Origin: Bacteroidota bacterium | Lineage (GTDB): Bacteria > Bacteroidota > Bacteroidia > Bacteroidales > Paludibacteraceae | DNA length: 64,000 bases | Assembly: GCA_023459355.1 (NCBI GenBank) | Contig: JAEWUM010000049.1 | Span: 1-64,000, forward strand | Reading direction: 5' to 3' | Translations under genes and position numbers: made by a program | The notes under the pieces: model-generated | Database searches by the model: none | What the model was told of the DNA's origin: nothing | The model's input: the letters and a program-made list of their open reading frames with translations, nothing else | In this document: one piece after another, positions 18,565 through 28,600 of the stretch | Numbering within the stretch: position 1 is the stretch's first letter | Layout of the letters: each line of letters starts with the position of its first letter

Positions 18565-19722
18565 CTATCTAATAAATTTAAATGTTGTTTTAACAGTGCC
18601 ATCATTCGTTTCTATTAAATACAAGCCTTTTGAAAGTGTATTCACATTTATTCGTCTGTTTGATTCATTTAAACTAATTGAATGTATTAAATTCCCACTA
18701 ATTGAATATATATTAGCTGTAGTGTTTTTAGCAATATTATCAAATCTTATTATATCTCTTTCAATAATTACTGTTAAACCACAATCAACCGAATTAAAAG
18801 TTGCAGTAGTTCCACCCAAGGGTGATAATTCATCCAATGCATTTTGGGTCAATTGCTCAATATTTGACTGATATATATTTGTTCCTGAATTTTGATTCCA
18901 TTCATAGGCCGCCAATCCAAATGTAATTGCTTTTCCAGCAAATTCATCTTTTGCATTCCAACGGGTTATTCCTGATCCAAAGTAATCCTGCACATGTCCC
19001 CAGGTACCCAGTGAGTTTGTCAACCATACACTCTCGAAATCAATGACTTTATATTTATCATTATTGGCTTTATCTGGCTGAGGATTCCAAAAATAATTGT
19101 GATCTTCCTTCCATCCGGAACCAATCAGTGGAACACTTGGATAAATATTTCCATTATCTTTTGTTACATAACTAACATTAGTCATATCATCATAGATTGG
19201 ATCTGTAAATCTGTTGAATACCTCAGGTGCACCCGCAAAAGTACCCCAGGTGGGAGAAACATACCAAACATCAGAATTATTCCCTCCATTTCCAAAGCCC
19301 TTTAGGTCAACTGCAAGATTATACCGACCTAAATCGACCACATAACGTGTCGCATAAATTGAAAGCAACAAATTTCCGCCAGCTTTATAAAAATTATTGA
19401 TGGCAGTTTTTACATCAGCATCAAGGAATGCAGCGGCAAATTCATTATTGATGGTTGTTTCATCCGACTGACGATCGAAATGAATCCACAGCGCTTTGTA
19501 ATCTGACAGATCTACTGTGTTATCCTTAATTTGAGATACAGGTACAAATATACCACCATAGGTATTAACCAGCCAGTTGGCAGCAGCGTATTCATCATCA
19601 TCACCGCTGTTTTGAAGATCATTTAATGTTGCAAAAGTGCTTACAAAAGCTACTTTTGAGGGCTGAGCCTGAAGTCCCACAAACATAAAAATGTAAAACA
19701 TAAATACTAATTTTTTTTTCAT
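18565..19722 (-). CDS. DUF4960-like secreted protein with T9SS tail, copy 2
   Basis: Paralogue of the neighbouring gene, 385 residues: signal peptide (MKKKLVFMFYIFMFVGLQAQ), DUF4960-like domain with DDDEYAAANWL, VDLSDYKALWIHFD, FYKAGGNLLLS, GSGWKEDHN and GTWGHVQDYFGSG, and a T9SS sorting domain (INVNTLSKGLYLIETNDG). The gap to copy 1 is only 47 bp, consistent with a tandem duplication within the operon. Differences in the loops around the shared motifs suggest divergence rather than a recent copy. Predicted role: fructan capture at the surface (inference). Confidence 0.75.
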   Translation of the reverse strand: MKKKLVFMFYIFMFVGLQAQPSKVAFVSTFATLNDLQNSGDDDEYAAANWLVNTYGGIFVPVSQIKDNTVDLSDYKALWIHFDRQSDETTINNEFAAAFLDADVKTAINNFYKAGGNLLLSIYATRYVVDLGRYNLAVDLKGFGNGGNNSDVWYVSPTWGTFAGAPEVFNRFTDPIYDDMTNVSYVTKDNGNIYPSVPLIGSGWKEDHNYFWNPQPDKANNDKYKVIDFESVWLTNSLGTWGHVQDYFGSGITRWNAKDEFAGKAITFGLAAYEWNQNSGTNIYQSNIEQLTQNALDELSPLGGTTATFNSVDCGLTVIIERDIIRFDNIAKNTTANIYSISGNLIHSISLNESNRRINVNTLSKGLYLIETNDGTVKTTFKFIR

Positions 19723-19768
19723 AAAGATTTGAATTTAGTTGTTAATAATCATAAATTAATTAATCACA

Positions 19769-22700
19769 TTATTTACTTATTATTTTTGTAATTTTCTTAA
19801 TGCTATAGGAATTATTTGAATTTATTCTAAACAGATATATTTTATTATCATCCAAATTTGCTCCAGAATATGACGATGGATGTATGTTATTAGCCAATAG
19901 TCTACCCATTGAATCATAAATATTTATTGTTGCATTTTCAGGCAAATTCTCATAAATCAATTCATTGTTTGAAAAATATATCTTAAAATTATCTTGATTT
20001 GTATTTTTAAGCAAACTTGTTGTTAACCCTTCAGAAAGTTTCCATGCTTTAACTGAATTAACATAAGTTGTTGTACCTTCAGCGAATACTTCAACACCGT
20101 TTGAATCCAAATCGGTTGGGAATATCCTAATAGAAAAAGCTAATTGATTATTAATAAATACATCCATAATGGAATGATCAATAAACAAATGAATTTTACA
20201 GGTTTGCCCTACTGCTATTGACTCAGGCAGAGAGCTGACATACAGACCATTATACGACCCATTGTCATTTGACAGCCGGTTAATTGAGCGGGCATCAACC
20301 GTAAAGAGGTTTCTTGCCGGTTCATAAAAGATTTTAACTGCATTAAGACCATTCTTACGTACATTAAATCCAAATTTTTGATCCTGATGAGAAGACACAG
20401 TGAAAATGCCTTCAATCTCAATAGCTTTTCCGTTAACAGGTTCCATTGATTGTACCCCCGACAGATTCTGATTAATAATACTAAATGAAGATGCATCTGT
20501 TCGCATATTTCTTAAACCGTCAAATGGTTTTTGCACCAGATTATTATTTGCATCCAACGACCATTCTCGAGGTAAACTAAAAGTATGCGCCCAACCCAGT
20601 TTCCTGTTATCTTCACCACTCAATTTATCAGGAACAATGCCAACAACTACTGTCTTACCATCATGTTGCATAACAGAAGGTGAAAGCAATCCAAATCCAT
20701 CTTTGGACATATTGCCTAAATCTACTTCCTTTGGAGTATGTGAATAAGGATTAAATGTACCATCCTGATTAATCGAACCTACCCAATACAAAGTTTCCAC
20801 TCCATTCTTAGCGCCAAGCGGTGTAACTGCAAACAACCACTTTCCATCATTCATCGGGACTATGACTGGCATTTCCCAGAAGGTGCCGTAATCTGCACTT
20901 GAAGCTTGATAAAAAACTCTACCATCATTACTCCATGTTTTATTGTTTTTATTATATTGATGTAGGGTAACAGTACCTTTACCTCCTTTTTTTGATCCGA
21001 CAACCATGTAAATTGTATTGTTAGATTTAAAAATATATGGATCTCTGAAATCATCATCTAATCCTGATGGACGGTTTGGTATAACAGGATTAGCAGTGTT
21101 TTTAGCCCAGTTGATTAAATTATTATCAAGAGGTCGGGCTTCAGCAATTGATGCCTTCCCTAAATCCACTGAGGTGTAATATATGTATGGTAGTCCGTTT
21201 GTTAGTTCAGGATCAGAAAACACACAGCCCGACCATGCACCTTTGAAATCATACCATGCTTCAGGAAAAATTGCGACCTTTTCTTCTTTCCATGTGATTA
21301 AATCTTCACTTGTAACATGTCCCCAATGTATCCGTCCCCAATAAGGTCCGTTTGCATTTTTTTGAAAGAAAAGATGATATTTGCCATTATGATAAATCAT
21401 ACCATGAGGTTCATTTGCCCAGTTGGCTGCCGGCATAGCATGAAATACTGGTCGTTGAATTTCATTTTCAAATCTGATTTTCGGAATTGACAAATCAGCC
21501 GGGTTTTCAGGTGTCTGTTTATTTTGCAAGAAATTTTGTTCTCCTGAATATATTCTGAAATCATCGATTAAACCATTAATTGTATTCAACCGAAAAGGTC
21601 CGCTCCACAAATCTTCATATGATTTACCTATATAAATAGATGACGAACCAGTGTTAAGCAGAGTTGTTGTGATGTTTGTTTTTGCAATCAGTTCATTATT
21701 TTTGAATAATTGGATATTTCCTTTCCCTACACTTACAACTGCGGCCAGATTCACCCATTCGTATCTTGGGAGCTTATCTGGGGCATCACACCTAACCTTT
21801 GTTCCATTGATAAACATTTCGAACCCATACCTACCATGAGCATTTATAACGAATGCAAATCCAGATTCATTTGAAATATTTCCTGCAATTACTGTATAAG
21901 CATCACTTGCTCCGTCAATATTCATCATTGGATAACTTTCCAATGCACACCAAACAGAAGTGGAAATTGCCTGATCACTCAACCCTGCAACATTAAATCT
22001 TCCTTTTATAAAGGTTGAAAAACCATCAAATCGTAAGGCATTACCTTCTGCACCAAGAATATTTTCTCTGATATCCTTTGCATTTTCAACTACAAATGAA
22101 CGATTCGAAATAATCTCTGTAACAGAAGTTTTAGATTCATTTAACACCATAGGAAAGTGAGCAACTAAGCCAGACTCAATTTCAGTTGTATCTGGAGCAG
22201 GTTTGTCAGATGCTAAATAAGTTAATGAATTTGTAGTCAACAGATGTATATTAGACAAATACTCATTTACTCTGTCATTTTGACTCCACTCATAAGCGGC
22301 AACGCCAATAGCTAAACAACTTCCTTTGTATTCAGAAGTTGGAAGAAACTCTATAATACCTCCGCAACAAAAATCTGTAACCTGTCCCCACGTTCCAATT
22401 ACCCTGGCATTATTTTCAACTTCAAAATCATTGACAACATTTCCGCTATATCCATACGAGTTCAAATCCCACATGCTGTTATGATCCTCTTTCATGCCAG
22501 ATCCTATTAACGGAATGGTTGTATGCCCAAAAATTGTATTATTGGTAGAAAGTCCGGCATATATTGGATGAGACAGATAATTATTCACCAACCCGATGTT
22601 CGGATTAACCGTCCAGACATCAGCATTGAAATTTGCTACACCCGCACCAATAATAGTTGGGTATCTCAAAGTTCGGCCTAAATCTGCTATATATTGCGTT

Positions 22701-23068
22701 GCGTGTGTGGTTAACAAAAGATTACCACCTTGTTTGTAATAATCAGTCAGTTTGGTTTTAACATTGGAATCTTTCAAAATTGAAGGAATTGCACCGGTAC
22801 CGTTTTCTTTATCAATGTGTAACCAGATGACTTTATACTGAGATAAATCAACTTCATTATTTTTTATACCTGAAGTAGTTATAATATCACCGTTGGAATT
22901 AAACAAACTGAACCAGGTTGCGGCAGCTTTTTCATCATCATCTTCAATAGATTCAATATTATCATAGCTTGCAATAAAAGCATATTTAACATCTGCTGAT
23001 AAAACTGAGTCTGATATAAATAATAAGAACAGAAAAAACAAAATAAGAAAATTGAATGATGCTTTCAT
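19769..23068 (-). CDS. DUF4960-LamG-GH32 fusion protein with T9SS tail; Glu in place of nucleophile Asp
   Basis: A large exported protein of 1099 residues. It has a signal peptide to about residue 24, a DUF4960-like domain (25-290, motifs DDDEKAAATWF, VDLSQYKVIWLHID, YYKQGGNLLLT, GSGMKEDHN), a LamG/concanavalin-like domain (about 300-510) and a GH32 propeller plus sandwich (about 540-1010). A T9SS sorting domain (NIYDSMGRLLANN) ends it. The nucleophile motif reads WANEPHG, with Glu553 where GH32 enzymes have Asp; FRDPYIF (Asp676) and FWEMPVI (Glu732) keep the other two carboxylates. It therefore joins a candidate glycan-binding module to a hydrolase-like domain. A -7-like element and a direct-repeat operator candidate lie above the start. 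It may be an unusual fructanase or mainly a binding protein. Confidence 0.87.
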   Translation of the reverse strand: MKASFNFLILFFLFLLFISDSVLSADVKYAFIASYDNIESIEDDDEKAAATWFSLFNSNGDIITTSGIKNNEVDLSQYKVIWLHIDKENGTGAIPSILKDSNVKTKLTDYYKQGGNLLLTTHATQYIADLGRTLRYPTIIGAGVANFNADVWTVNPNIGLVNNYLSHPIYAGLSTNNTIFGHTTIPLIGSGMKEDHNSMWDLNSYGYSGNVVNDFEVENNARVIGTWGQVTDFCCGGIIEFLPTSEYKGSCLAIGVAAYEWSQNDRVNEYLSNIHLLTTNSLTYLASDKPAPDTTEIESGLVAHFPMVLNESKTSVTEIISNRSFVVENAKDIRENILGAEGNALRFDGFSTFIKGRFNVAGLSDQAISTSVWCALESYPMMNIDGASDAYTVIAGNISNESGFAFVINAHGRYGFEMFINGTKVRCDAPDKLPRYEWVNLAAVVSVGKGNIQLFKNNELIAKTNITTTLLNTGSSSIYIGKSYEDLWSGPFRLNTINGLIDDFRIYSGEQNFLQNKQTPENPADLSIPKIRFENEIQRPVFHAMPAANWANEPHGMIYHNGKYHLFFQKNANGPYWGRIHWGHVTSEDLITWKEEKVAIFPEAWYDFKGAWSGCVFSDPELTNGLPYIYYTSVDLGKASIAEARPLDNNLINWAKNTANPVIPNRPSGLDDDFRDPYIFKSNNTIYMVVGSKKGGKGTVTLHQYNKNNKTWSNDGRVFYQASSADYGTFWEMPVIVPMNDGKWLFAVTPLGAKNGVETLYWVGSINQDGTFNPYSHTPKEVDLGNMSKDGFGLLSPSVMQHDGKTVVVGIVPDKLSGEDNRKLGWAHTFSLPREWSLDANNNLVQKPFDGLRNMRTDASSFSIINQNLSGVQSMEPVNGKAIEIEGIFTVSSHQDQKFGFNVRKNGLNAVKIFYEPARNLFTVDARSINRLSNDNGSYNGLYVSSLPESIAVGQTCKIHLFIDHSIMDVFINNQLAFSIRIFPTDLDSNGVEVFAEGTTTYVNSVKAWKLSEGLTTSLLKNTNQDNFKIYFSNNELIYENLPENATINIYDSMGRLLANNIHPSSYSGANLDDNKIYLFRINSNNSYSIKKITKIISK

Positions 23069-23137
23069 TTGATTTGTTAGATTTTGTCAATATTTAAATT
23101 TGAATAAACCGACTAATTTTGACCTGATATCACAATG

Positions 23138-23145
23138 CAAAAATA
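23138..23145 (-). promoter_or_regulatory. -7 element above the DUF4960-LamG-GH32 gene
   Basis: TATTTTTG on the minus strand matches TAnnTTTG. No TTTG lies 19 bp above it, as expected for an activator-dependent promoter. The predicted leader is about 65 nt. The direct-repeat candidate operator starts 21 bp above it. Confidence 0.5.
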
Positions 23146-23166
23146 GATTGACAAAACACCCTTTGA

Positions 23167-23209
23167 TGTAAAAAATGTTACATCTTCGTGTAATTTTGAT
23201 ACATTAATT
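23167..23209 (-). promoter_or_regulatory. Candidate operator: 22-bp-spaced direct repeat, site 1
   Basis: Two half-sites on the plus strand, TGTAAAAAATGTTACATC at 23167 and TGTAATTTTGATACATTA at 23189, are spaced by 22 bp. The same pair, with the same spacing, occurs at 24800-24840 above another GH32 gene. AraC-type regulators of hybrid sensors commonly bind such direct repeats, so the fructose sensor is the natural candidate (inference). Confidence 0.55.
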
Positions 23210-24749
23210 ACCAGATACTGTTAAATCGGCGGTATTTTAGGGAGGAAAAACCGGAACCTGTATTCAATGACAGATTTAGTTTATTATATATACTTTGCGG
23301 GAAAACCTGATTGGTGATTGAGCGGGCACCGTCATTTACAATAATTTCAACAGAGGACTGATCAACATATATATCTAAAGTCGTTGAGTCAGTTTCAAAG
23401 TCAAAAGGACATGAAAAAACACCGGGAAAGTAATTGGAAAATGAAACTTTACCTGATTCACGGCGATCAAATACAATTTGGTTCTCAGGAACGTTGATTT
23501 TTATCTGACTCTGATCATTATTATCGTTAACCCATGACAAGGTCAGAATCTGATTGTCAGACAAAGATGTAGTTAATTGCAAATGATATGCTTTCGGGTT
23601 ATCAGGAATGCTGAAAGATTTTTGATCTGAACTGAGGTCACCATTATAAAGTGTAGTCCATGATGAACCAAAAGCATTGACTTCTGAAACGACTTCGTTA
23701 TTTATGCTGAAATTACCCTGTTCATTTTTCACAAGTGATAGTGCTCTGGGTAAAGTCATGCCGCCTCTGGAAGCATTGCCTCCGGATGAATAGGTTGGTA
23801 TGGCACCTGCATATTCCCAGTTGTTCATCCAGGCAATTTGAATTCTTCTACCGTCCTCTTCCGGGATATTATCCCAGGTGATACCGGCATAATTATCCTT
23901 ACCATAGTCGAGCCATAAGGGATATGAATATGGGTCCGCAATAAAGGTTACACCATTAAATTCCCCGATAAAATATTGTGTACCTGATCCACCATTCGGA
24001 GCTCCGGGATTAATGCTCACTAACAATATCCATTTTGTTTCATCTTCGAATTTCAACGGGAATAAATCCGGACATTCCCATACCCCACCATGAGCACCAA
24101 TGCCTGAACCGAATTCGCTCAATTTAGTCCACGCCTTTAAATCGGGTGATTGATAAAAACTAATGGTTTGTCCGGTTGCCAGCGACATAATCCATTGTTT
24201 CGCAGGCTCGTACCAAAAGACTTTGGGATCTCTGAAGTCAGGTCTTCCCGGGTTACTCAAAACCGGATTGTTTCTGTACTTAATAAATGACCGGCCTTTA
24301 TCAGTACTGAATGCAATTGATTGATGCTGGGAACTTCCTGCTGATGTATAAATGGCTATCATCGCATCTTTACCGAATCCTGCCGTATTGTTTTTATCTA
24401 TCACAACACAACCTGAAAAAATATCCCCCAAAGCATCCGGTTTGAGCGCAACATTCAGTTGCTTCCAGTGGATCAAATCCGTGCTGACAGCATGTCCCCA
24501 ACTCATGTAACCCCATCCGGAACCAAAAGGATTATGCTGAAAAAAGAGATGATATTCACCTTCGTGGTAAACCAAACCATTAGGGTCATTTATCCAGTTA
24601 TACTTTGAGGAGAAATGTATTTGCGGACGAAACAAGCCACTATATCCCTTGTCAACAAGAATGTCCTTTTCTTCTTCTTTTATACAAGCATGAAGAAACA
24701 CAACCAATAACAATACTATGTAAGCGAAAAATCGATGTAATAACTGCAT
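23208..24749 (-). CDS. GH32 fructan hydrolase, surface lipoprotein
   Basis: Glycoside hydrolase of 513 residues. The lipoprotein signal ends at Cys22 (LHACIKEEEKD); Lys-Glu-Glu-Glu after the Cys matches the lipoprotein export signal of Bacteroidota, so the enzyme should face outwards. All GH32 motifs are canonical: WINDPNG (Asp55), RDPKV (Asp174) and WECPDL (Glu225). There is the usual substrate loop QHNPFGSGWGYMSWGHA and a C-terminal beta-sandwich. There is no accessory N-terminal domain. It is the first gene in transcription order of the fructan block, with a candidate operator just above its start. Likely role: surface cleavage of fructan before SusCD import. Confidence 0.93.
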   Translation of the reverse strand: MQLLHRFFAYIVLLLVVFLHACIKEEEKDILVDKGYSGLFRPQIHFSSKYNWINDPNGLVYHEGEYHLFFQHNPFGSGWGYMSWGHAVSTDLIHWKQLNVALKPDALGDIFSGCVVIDKNNTAGFGKDAMIAIYTSAGSSQHQSIAFSTDKGRSFIKYRNNPVLSNPGRPDFRDPKVFWYEPAKQWIMSLATGQTISFYQSPDLKAWTKLSEFGSGIGAHGGVWECPDLFPLKFEDETKWILLVSINPGAPNGGSGTQYFIGEFNGVTFIADPYSYPLWLDYGKDNYAGITWDNIPEEDGRRIQIAWMNNWEYAGAIPTYSSGGNASRGGMTLPRALSLVKNEQGNFSINNEVVSEVNAFGSSWTTLYNGDLSSDQKSFSIPDNPKAYHLQLTTSLSDNQILTLSWVNDNNDQSQIKINVPENQIVFDRRESGKVSFSNYFPGVFSCPFDFETDSTTLDIYVDQSSVEIIVNDGARSITNQVFPQSIYNKLNLSLNTGSGFSSLKYRRFNSIW

Positions 24750-24770
24750 AAGACTCTTTTATTATGTAGA

Positions 24771-24778
24771 CGAAGATA
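24771..24778 (-). promoter_or_regulatory. -7-like element above surface GH32
   Basis: TATCTTCG on the minus strand differs by one base from TAnnTTTG and lies exactly 21 bp below the direct-repeat site at 24800, the same distance as in the other fructan promoter. A better consensus match, TACATTTG at 24796-24803, overlaps the operator and is less plausible. Confidence 0.4.
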
Positions 24779-24799
24779 TGCAAAACATCATCAAACAAA

Positions 24800-24840
24800 T
24801 GTAACTCTGGATACATCTGCTTGTAATTTTGATACATTTA
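24800..24840 (-). promoter_or_regulatory. Candidate operator: 22-bp-spaced direct repeat, site 2
   Basis: TGTAACTCTGGATACATC at 24800 and TGTAATTTTGATACATTT at 24822 form a direct repeat of 22-bp period, nearly identical in its second half to site 1 (23167-23209). It lies 51 bp above the start of the surface GH32 gene. Confidence 0.55.
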
Positions 24841-24876
24841 TATCGCTGAAAATAAAAAAGCTTACTATACATCAAG

Positions 24877-25527
24877 TTACAACACCAACTCCCCAAAAAA
24901 CTCCGGCCGGTGAAAATCAGGATTTTCAACCTCAATCGGGCTCCAGCTTACATAATGCGGAACTGAAGTTTCATCCCCGCATTTATAAAAATTGGCTTTG
25001 ATGCTTGCCGGCAGGTTGTCGGAATCAATACCAAGCAGACTAAATGGTATTTCAACTGTTAACGTCCAGTCGAAATTACCTTGTTTCTCTTCGAATGGCT
25101 CGTTGCCCAGAGAGGCATAACGTTTGATTTGCAACATCTTTTCGGCTGATAAAGGGCTTACATCCTCCGTTCTGCTTTTTCTTTCTGTAGCTAAGCAAGT
25201 GCCGATGCAGTTAAATTCAAAATTGAAATAGGTTTTACTCCCGGGAACCTGACAAAAGAACTCCACACAGCTGTCCTGCCAAACCGGATCCTGATCCTTG
25301 GAGTAAATGGCTTTTATTTGTTTCTCGTTAACAACAAAATGAATAAAGAAAGCCTTCGAGGAACGGGCAATATTGAATTTGGCCTCCGGCCTGACAGGAT
25401 AAGAGTCCGGCCAGTTAACGGCATCAATTGTGTCAAAACCAACCGGTTCAGAAATAACAGACATTATTTGTCTCATAGAAACAGCGCTATCCAGCTCACT
25501 AAGATATTCAACTTTTGTTGTTTTCAT
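24877..25527 (-). CDS. CBM9-like carbohydrate-binding protein, cytoplasmic
   Basis: A 216-residue protein without a signal peptide. The fold resembles the family-9-like carbohydrate-binding domain found as a stand-alone protein in many Bacteroidota: AKFNIARSSKAFFIHFVVNE, DPVWQDSCVEFFCQ, YFNFEFNCIGTCLA and the closing FHRPEFFGELVL. It lies downstream of the propeller-type hybrid sensor and upstream of the fructan block. A TAACTTTG -7-like element (25590-25597) suggests its own promoter. Substrate and role are unknown; a cytoplasmic glycan-binding protein is unusual. Confidence 0.7.
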   Translation of the reverse strand: MKTTKVEYLSELDSAVSMRQIMSVISEPVGFDTIDAVNWPDSYPVRPEAKFNIARSSKAFFIHFVVNEKQIKAIYSKDQDPVWQDSCVEFFCQVPGSKTYFNFEFNCIGTCLATERKSRTEDVSPLSAEKMLQIKRYASLGNEPFEEKQGNFDWTLTVEIPFSLLGIDSDNLPASIKANFYKCGDETSVPHYVSWSPIEVENPDFHRPEFFGELVL

Positions 25528-25589
25528 GAAAATTTAATTTTGATTTATAGTTATGTCGACTAACAACATGTAATGTATTAAAGAAAAGA

Positions 25590-25597
25590 CAAAGTTA
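25590..25597 (-). promoter_or_regulatory. -7 element above CBM9-like gene
   Basis: TAACTTTG on the minus strand matches TAnnTTTG and lies about 63 bp above the start. No TTTG is at 19 bp, so this is only a weak call. Confidence 0.4.
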
Positions 25598-25625
25598 TTA
25601 AAAATTCCGACACAATTTTTCTCTT

Positions 25626-28600
25626 CTACCCGACTTTCACATTCTTTTTAATATATTCCGTCGGTGTCATTTTGTAAACAGACTTGAAACAACTGGAGAA
25701 GTAGGAGGTCGTTCTAAACCCAAGATTAACCGCAATATCTGAAACAGGGGTTTTACCCTCGGCCAGTATTTTTACAGCAAGATCCATGCGTATTTTCCGT
25801 ATTAACTCACTTGGCGCCGATCCTGTAAATTCTTTAACTTTATTGTACAACCCTGTTTTGCTCATCCCAATCTTTTTTCCCAATGTTTCCGTTGAAAAAT
25901 CCGGATTTGAAATATTCGATTCGATTATGAAATACAATTTATTAACAAAATCCTTATCTATATTAGTTGTGGCACTTTTCACTATTTCCTCTCCAAATGT
26001 TTTACTATAATATATCCTGAGGTGGTCTCTTGATGTCAATATATTTTCGATCTTACTGATGAGAATCACCGGATTAAAGGGTTTGATAAAATAATCGTCA
26101 GCACCTATATTTAATCCTTCCTGAATATGTGTTATTGACGCCCTTGCTGTCAGCAACACTACCGGAACATGACTGGTTTTTTCGCTCTGTTTTAATCGTT
26201 TGCACAACTCTATTCCATCCATTTTCGGCATCATGATATCGCTCAGCACCAAATCCGGGATGTTATTCATAGCGAGGGCCAGGCCGTCAACTCCATTCGA
26301 TGCGGTAAGTACATGATAATATTTTTGCAGAATTTGTTGCAGGTAGTTTCGCAAATCCCGGTTATCTTCAATGACCAGAATCGTTTTCTGATTGTTTTTA
26401 TCAGGTGTGATAATATTGGCGATAGATCCCTCATCTTCAATAAATGTGTACTGCGATATTTCCTCACTGCTTTTGTAATCCTCAATAATCTGATTATCGG
26501 AAAAATGAGTTCTACCTAGTGGTAAACAGACAGTGAAACAAGCACCCTCCTGAGGATTGTTTTCAGCCCTTACTATACCTCTGTGTAATTCAATAATCCC
26601 TTTTACCAGGCTCAAACCTATCCCGGTTCCATTTGAATAATTTTCGCGATTACGAACCTGGTGAAAAGGCTCAAAAATTGCCTCCATTTGATCCTCAGGA
26701 ATCCCCGAACCTGAATCTCTAACCGACAAAATATAATTGGAATTTTTTATCTGCGAAATTATTTCAATCTTACCATGATCAGGTGTGTTTTTAAAAGCAT
26801 TGGACAACAGATTAAACAACACTTTCTCCATCCAGAAACGATCGTACCAGAGATGGATGCCATCATCCTTCCCATCATAAACCAGATTAATATTGCGCTG
26901 TTCAGCCAACTGGGAGAAAGAGAGCACTATTTCATAGACAAACAAGGAAAAATTTCCCGCAGCAACTTTCAATTCCAATGCACTCGACTCTTTTTTTCTG
27001 AAATCAAGCAGTTCGTTGGCAATAAACAAAAGTCTTCTCGCATTTTTTAAAACAAGTTCAAGCGAGGATTGTGCACGCCCTGTCAACATGGAGTCTTTTA
27101 AAAGATTTTCCAAAGGAGCAATGATCAACGATAAAGGAGTACGCAATTCATGTGATAAATTTGTGAACAACATCATCCGGTCTTCATGTAGTTTCTCCAG
27201 ATTCATTTGTTTTTCCTTCTGGAGAATAATATCGTTTTTAAGTTTGAGTTCAACTTTCAGATAATGAATAAAGAGCGATATCAAAGCAACCAAAATAACC
27301 AGATATAACAAATAAGCCCACCAGGTTTTCCAGGGAGGGGGAATAACAGAAAATTGCATCATTTCCTTTTCCTCCGACCACACCTCATCATTGAAGGAAG
27401 CTTTCAGCAAGAAACGGTAATTACCTGGAGGAAGATTGGTATAATATGCCCGCAGGTTATTTTCCGTATAATTCCAGTTTTTATCAAAACCATCAAGCAT
27501 GTAGGCATAATTTATTTCTTTGGGAGAAAAATATTCGAGCGCCGTATAATCAATAATGATGTTCGACTGATCATAAGATAGTTTAAACTCCTTGTTCCGG
27601 AAGTCAATTTCAGATGGTTGAACTGCTACATTATTCACCGTAAGTTTATTGACAACCAATGGCGGCACAACACTTCGTTTGTTAAGATTTGAAGGATCAA
27701 AGGAGACAAGTCCCTTGTCTCCACCAAAGAACATCAATCCATGAGCGTATAAAGCCGAACGCAAACTGAACTCATTGATGTCAAAAGAAGTATAATTCTT
27801 TATTTTAAGATTTTTTATCTCAATCTGGGTCAAATTGTTTTGCTGTGAAAACCAGATATTCCCGTGCTCATCTCCGGTTATGGCATTGATGGTATTACTG
27901 TTCAACTGATCGGGATAAATGAAATGGTTCAACAACTTTCCCTGTAAATCAATCCTGTACAAGCCGTTTTCATTCGTACCAAACCACAATTGAGAATTTC
28001 TGTCTTTGTACAAGCAGTTTATCGCATCATTTGGCGAATTGGAATAGGATGCCAGATCAACAAACTGTATCTCATTGCTTTCCAGATTCAGTCTGTAATA
28101 ACCATATTTCCGTTCCAGAATAACAAACTCATTATCAAATATCTTCTCAATACTTCTTACAAATTCGAAATCGAAACGCTTGCCTGCTCTGTCATAAAAC
28201 TCATCCATCATTTTACCGTCTCTGTCAAATTTTATCAGACTCTTTTCCCCTGTGGTACCTACAAGGACAGAACCATCCCCAACAGCAGAAAGACTCATCA
28301 CCGACCTTTCTCCCGGGATACGAAAAATTTGCTTTATTTTTTCCGCCTTCCTGTCGAACACCGCAATTATACCGTTATTTGTCCCTATATATAAACGGTT
28401 TAGATCTTTACTAAAAGCAGTCACGATGTTGGTTCGGAAATTACCTCCATTTGCATCGGGAAGCTTAAAATGTTTGTAAGTCTTCTTCTGAAGATTATAG
28501 AATACAAAACCACTACCTTCTATACCAATCCATATCCCATCTTTTTCGGTAATTAAAGGACCGATAATTCCCAGATGACGTTTTTGCGGATATGGATTGA

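Noticed and set aside
24796..24803. TACATTTG as -7 element of the surface GH32 gene
   Set aside because: It overlaps the candidate operator; TATCTTCG at 24771-24778 keeps the 21-bp spacing seen in the other fructan promoter.
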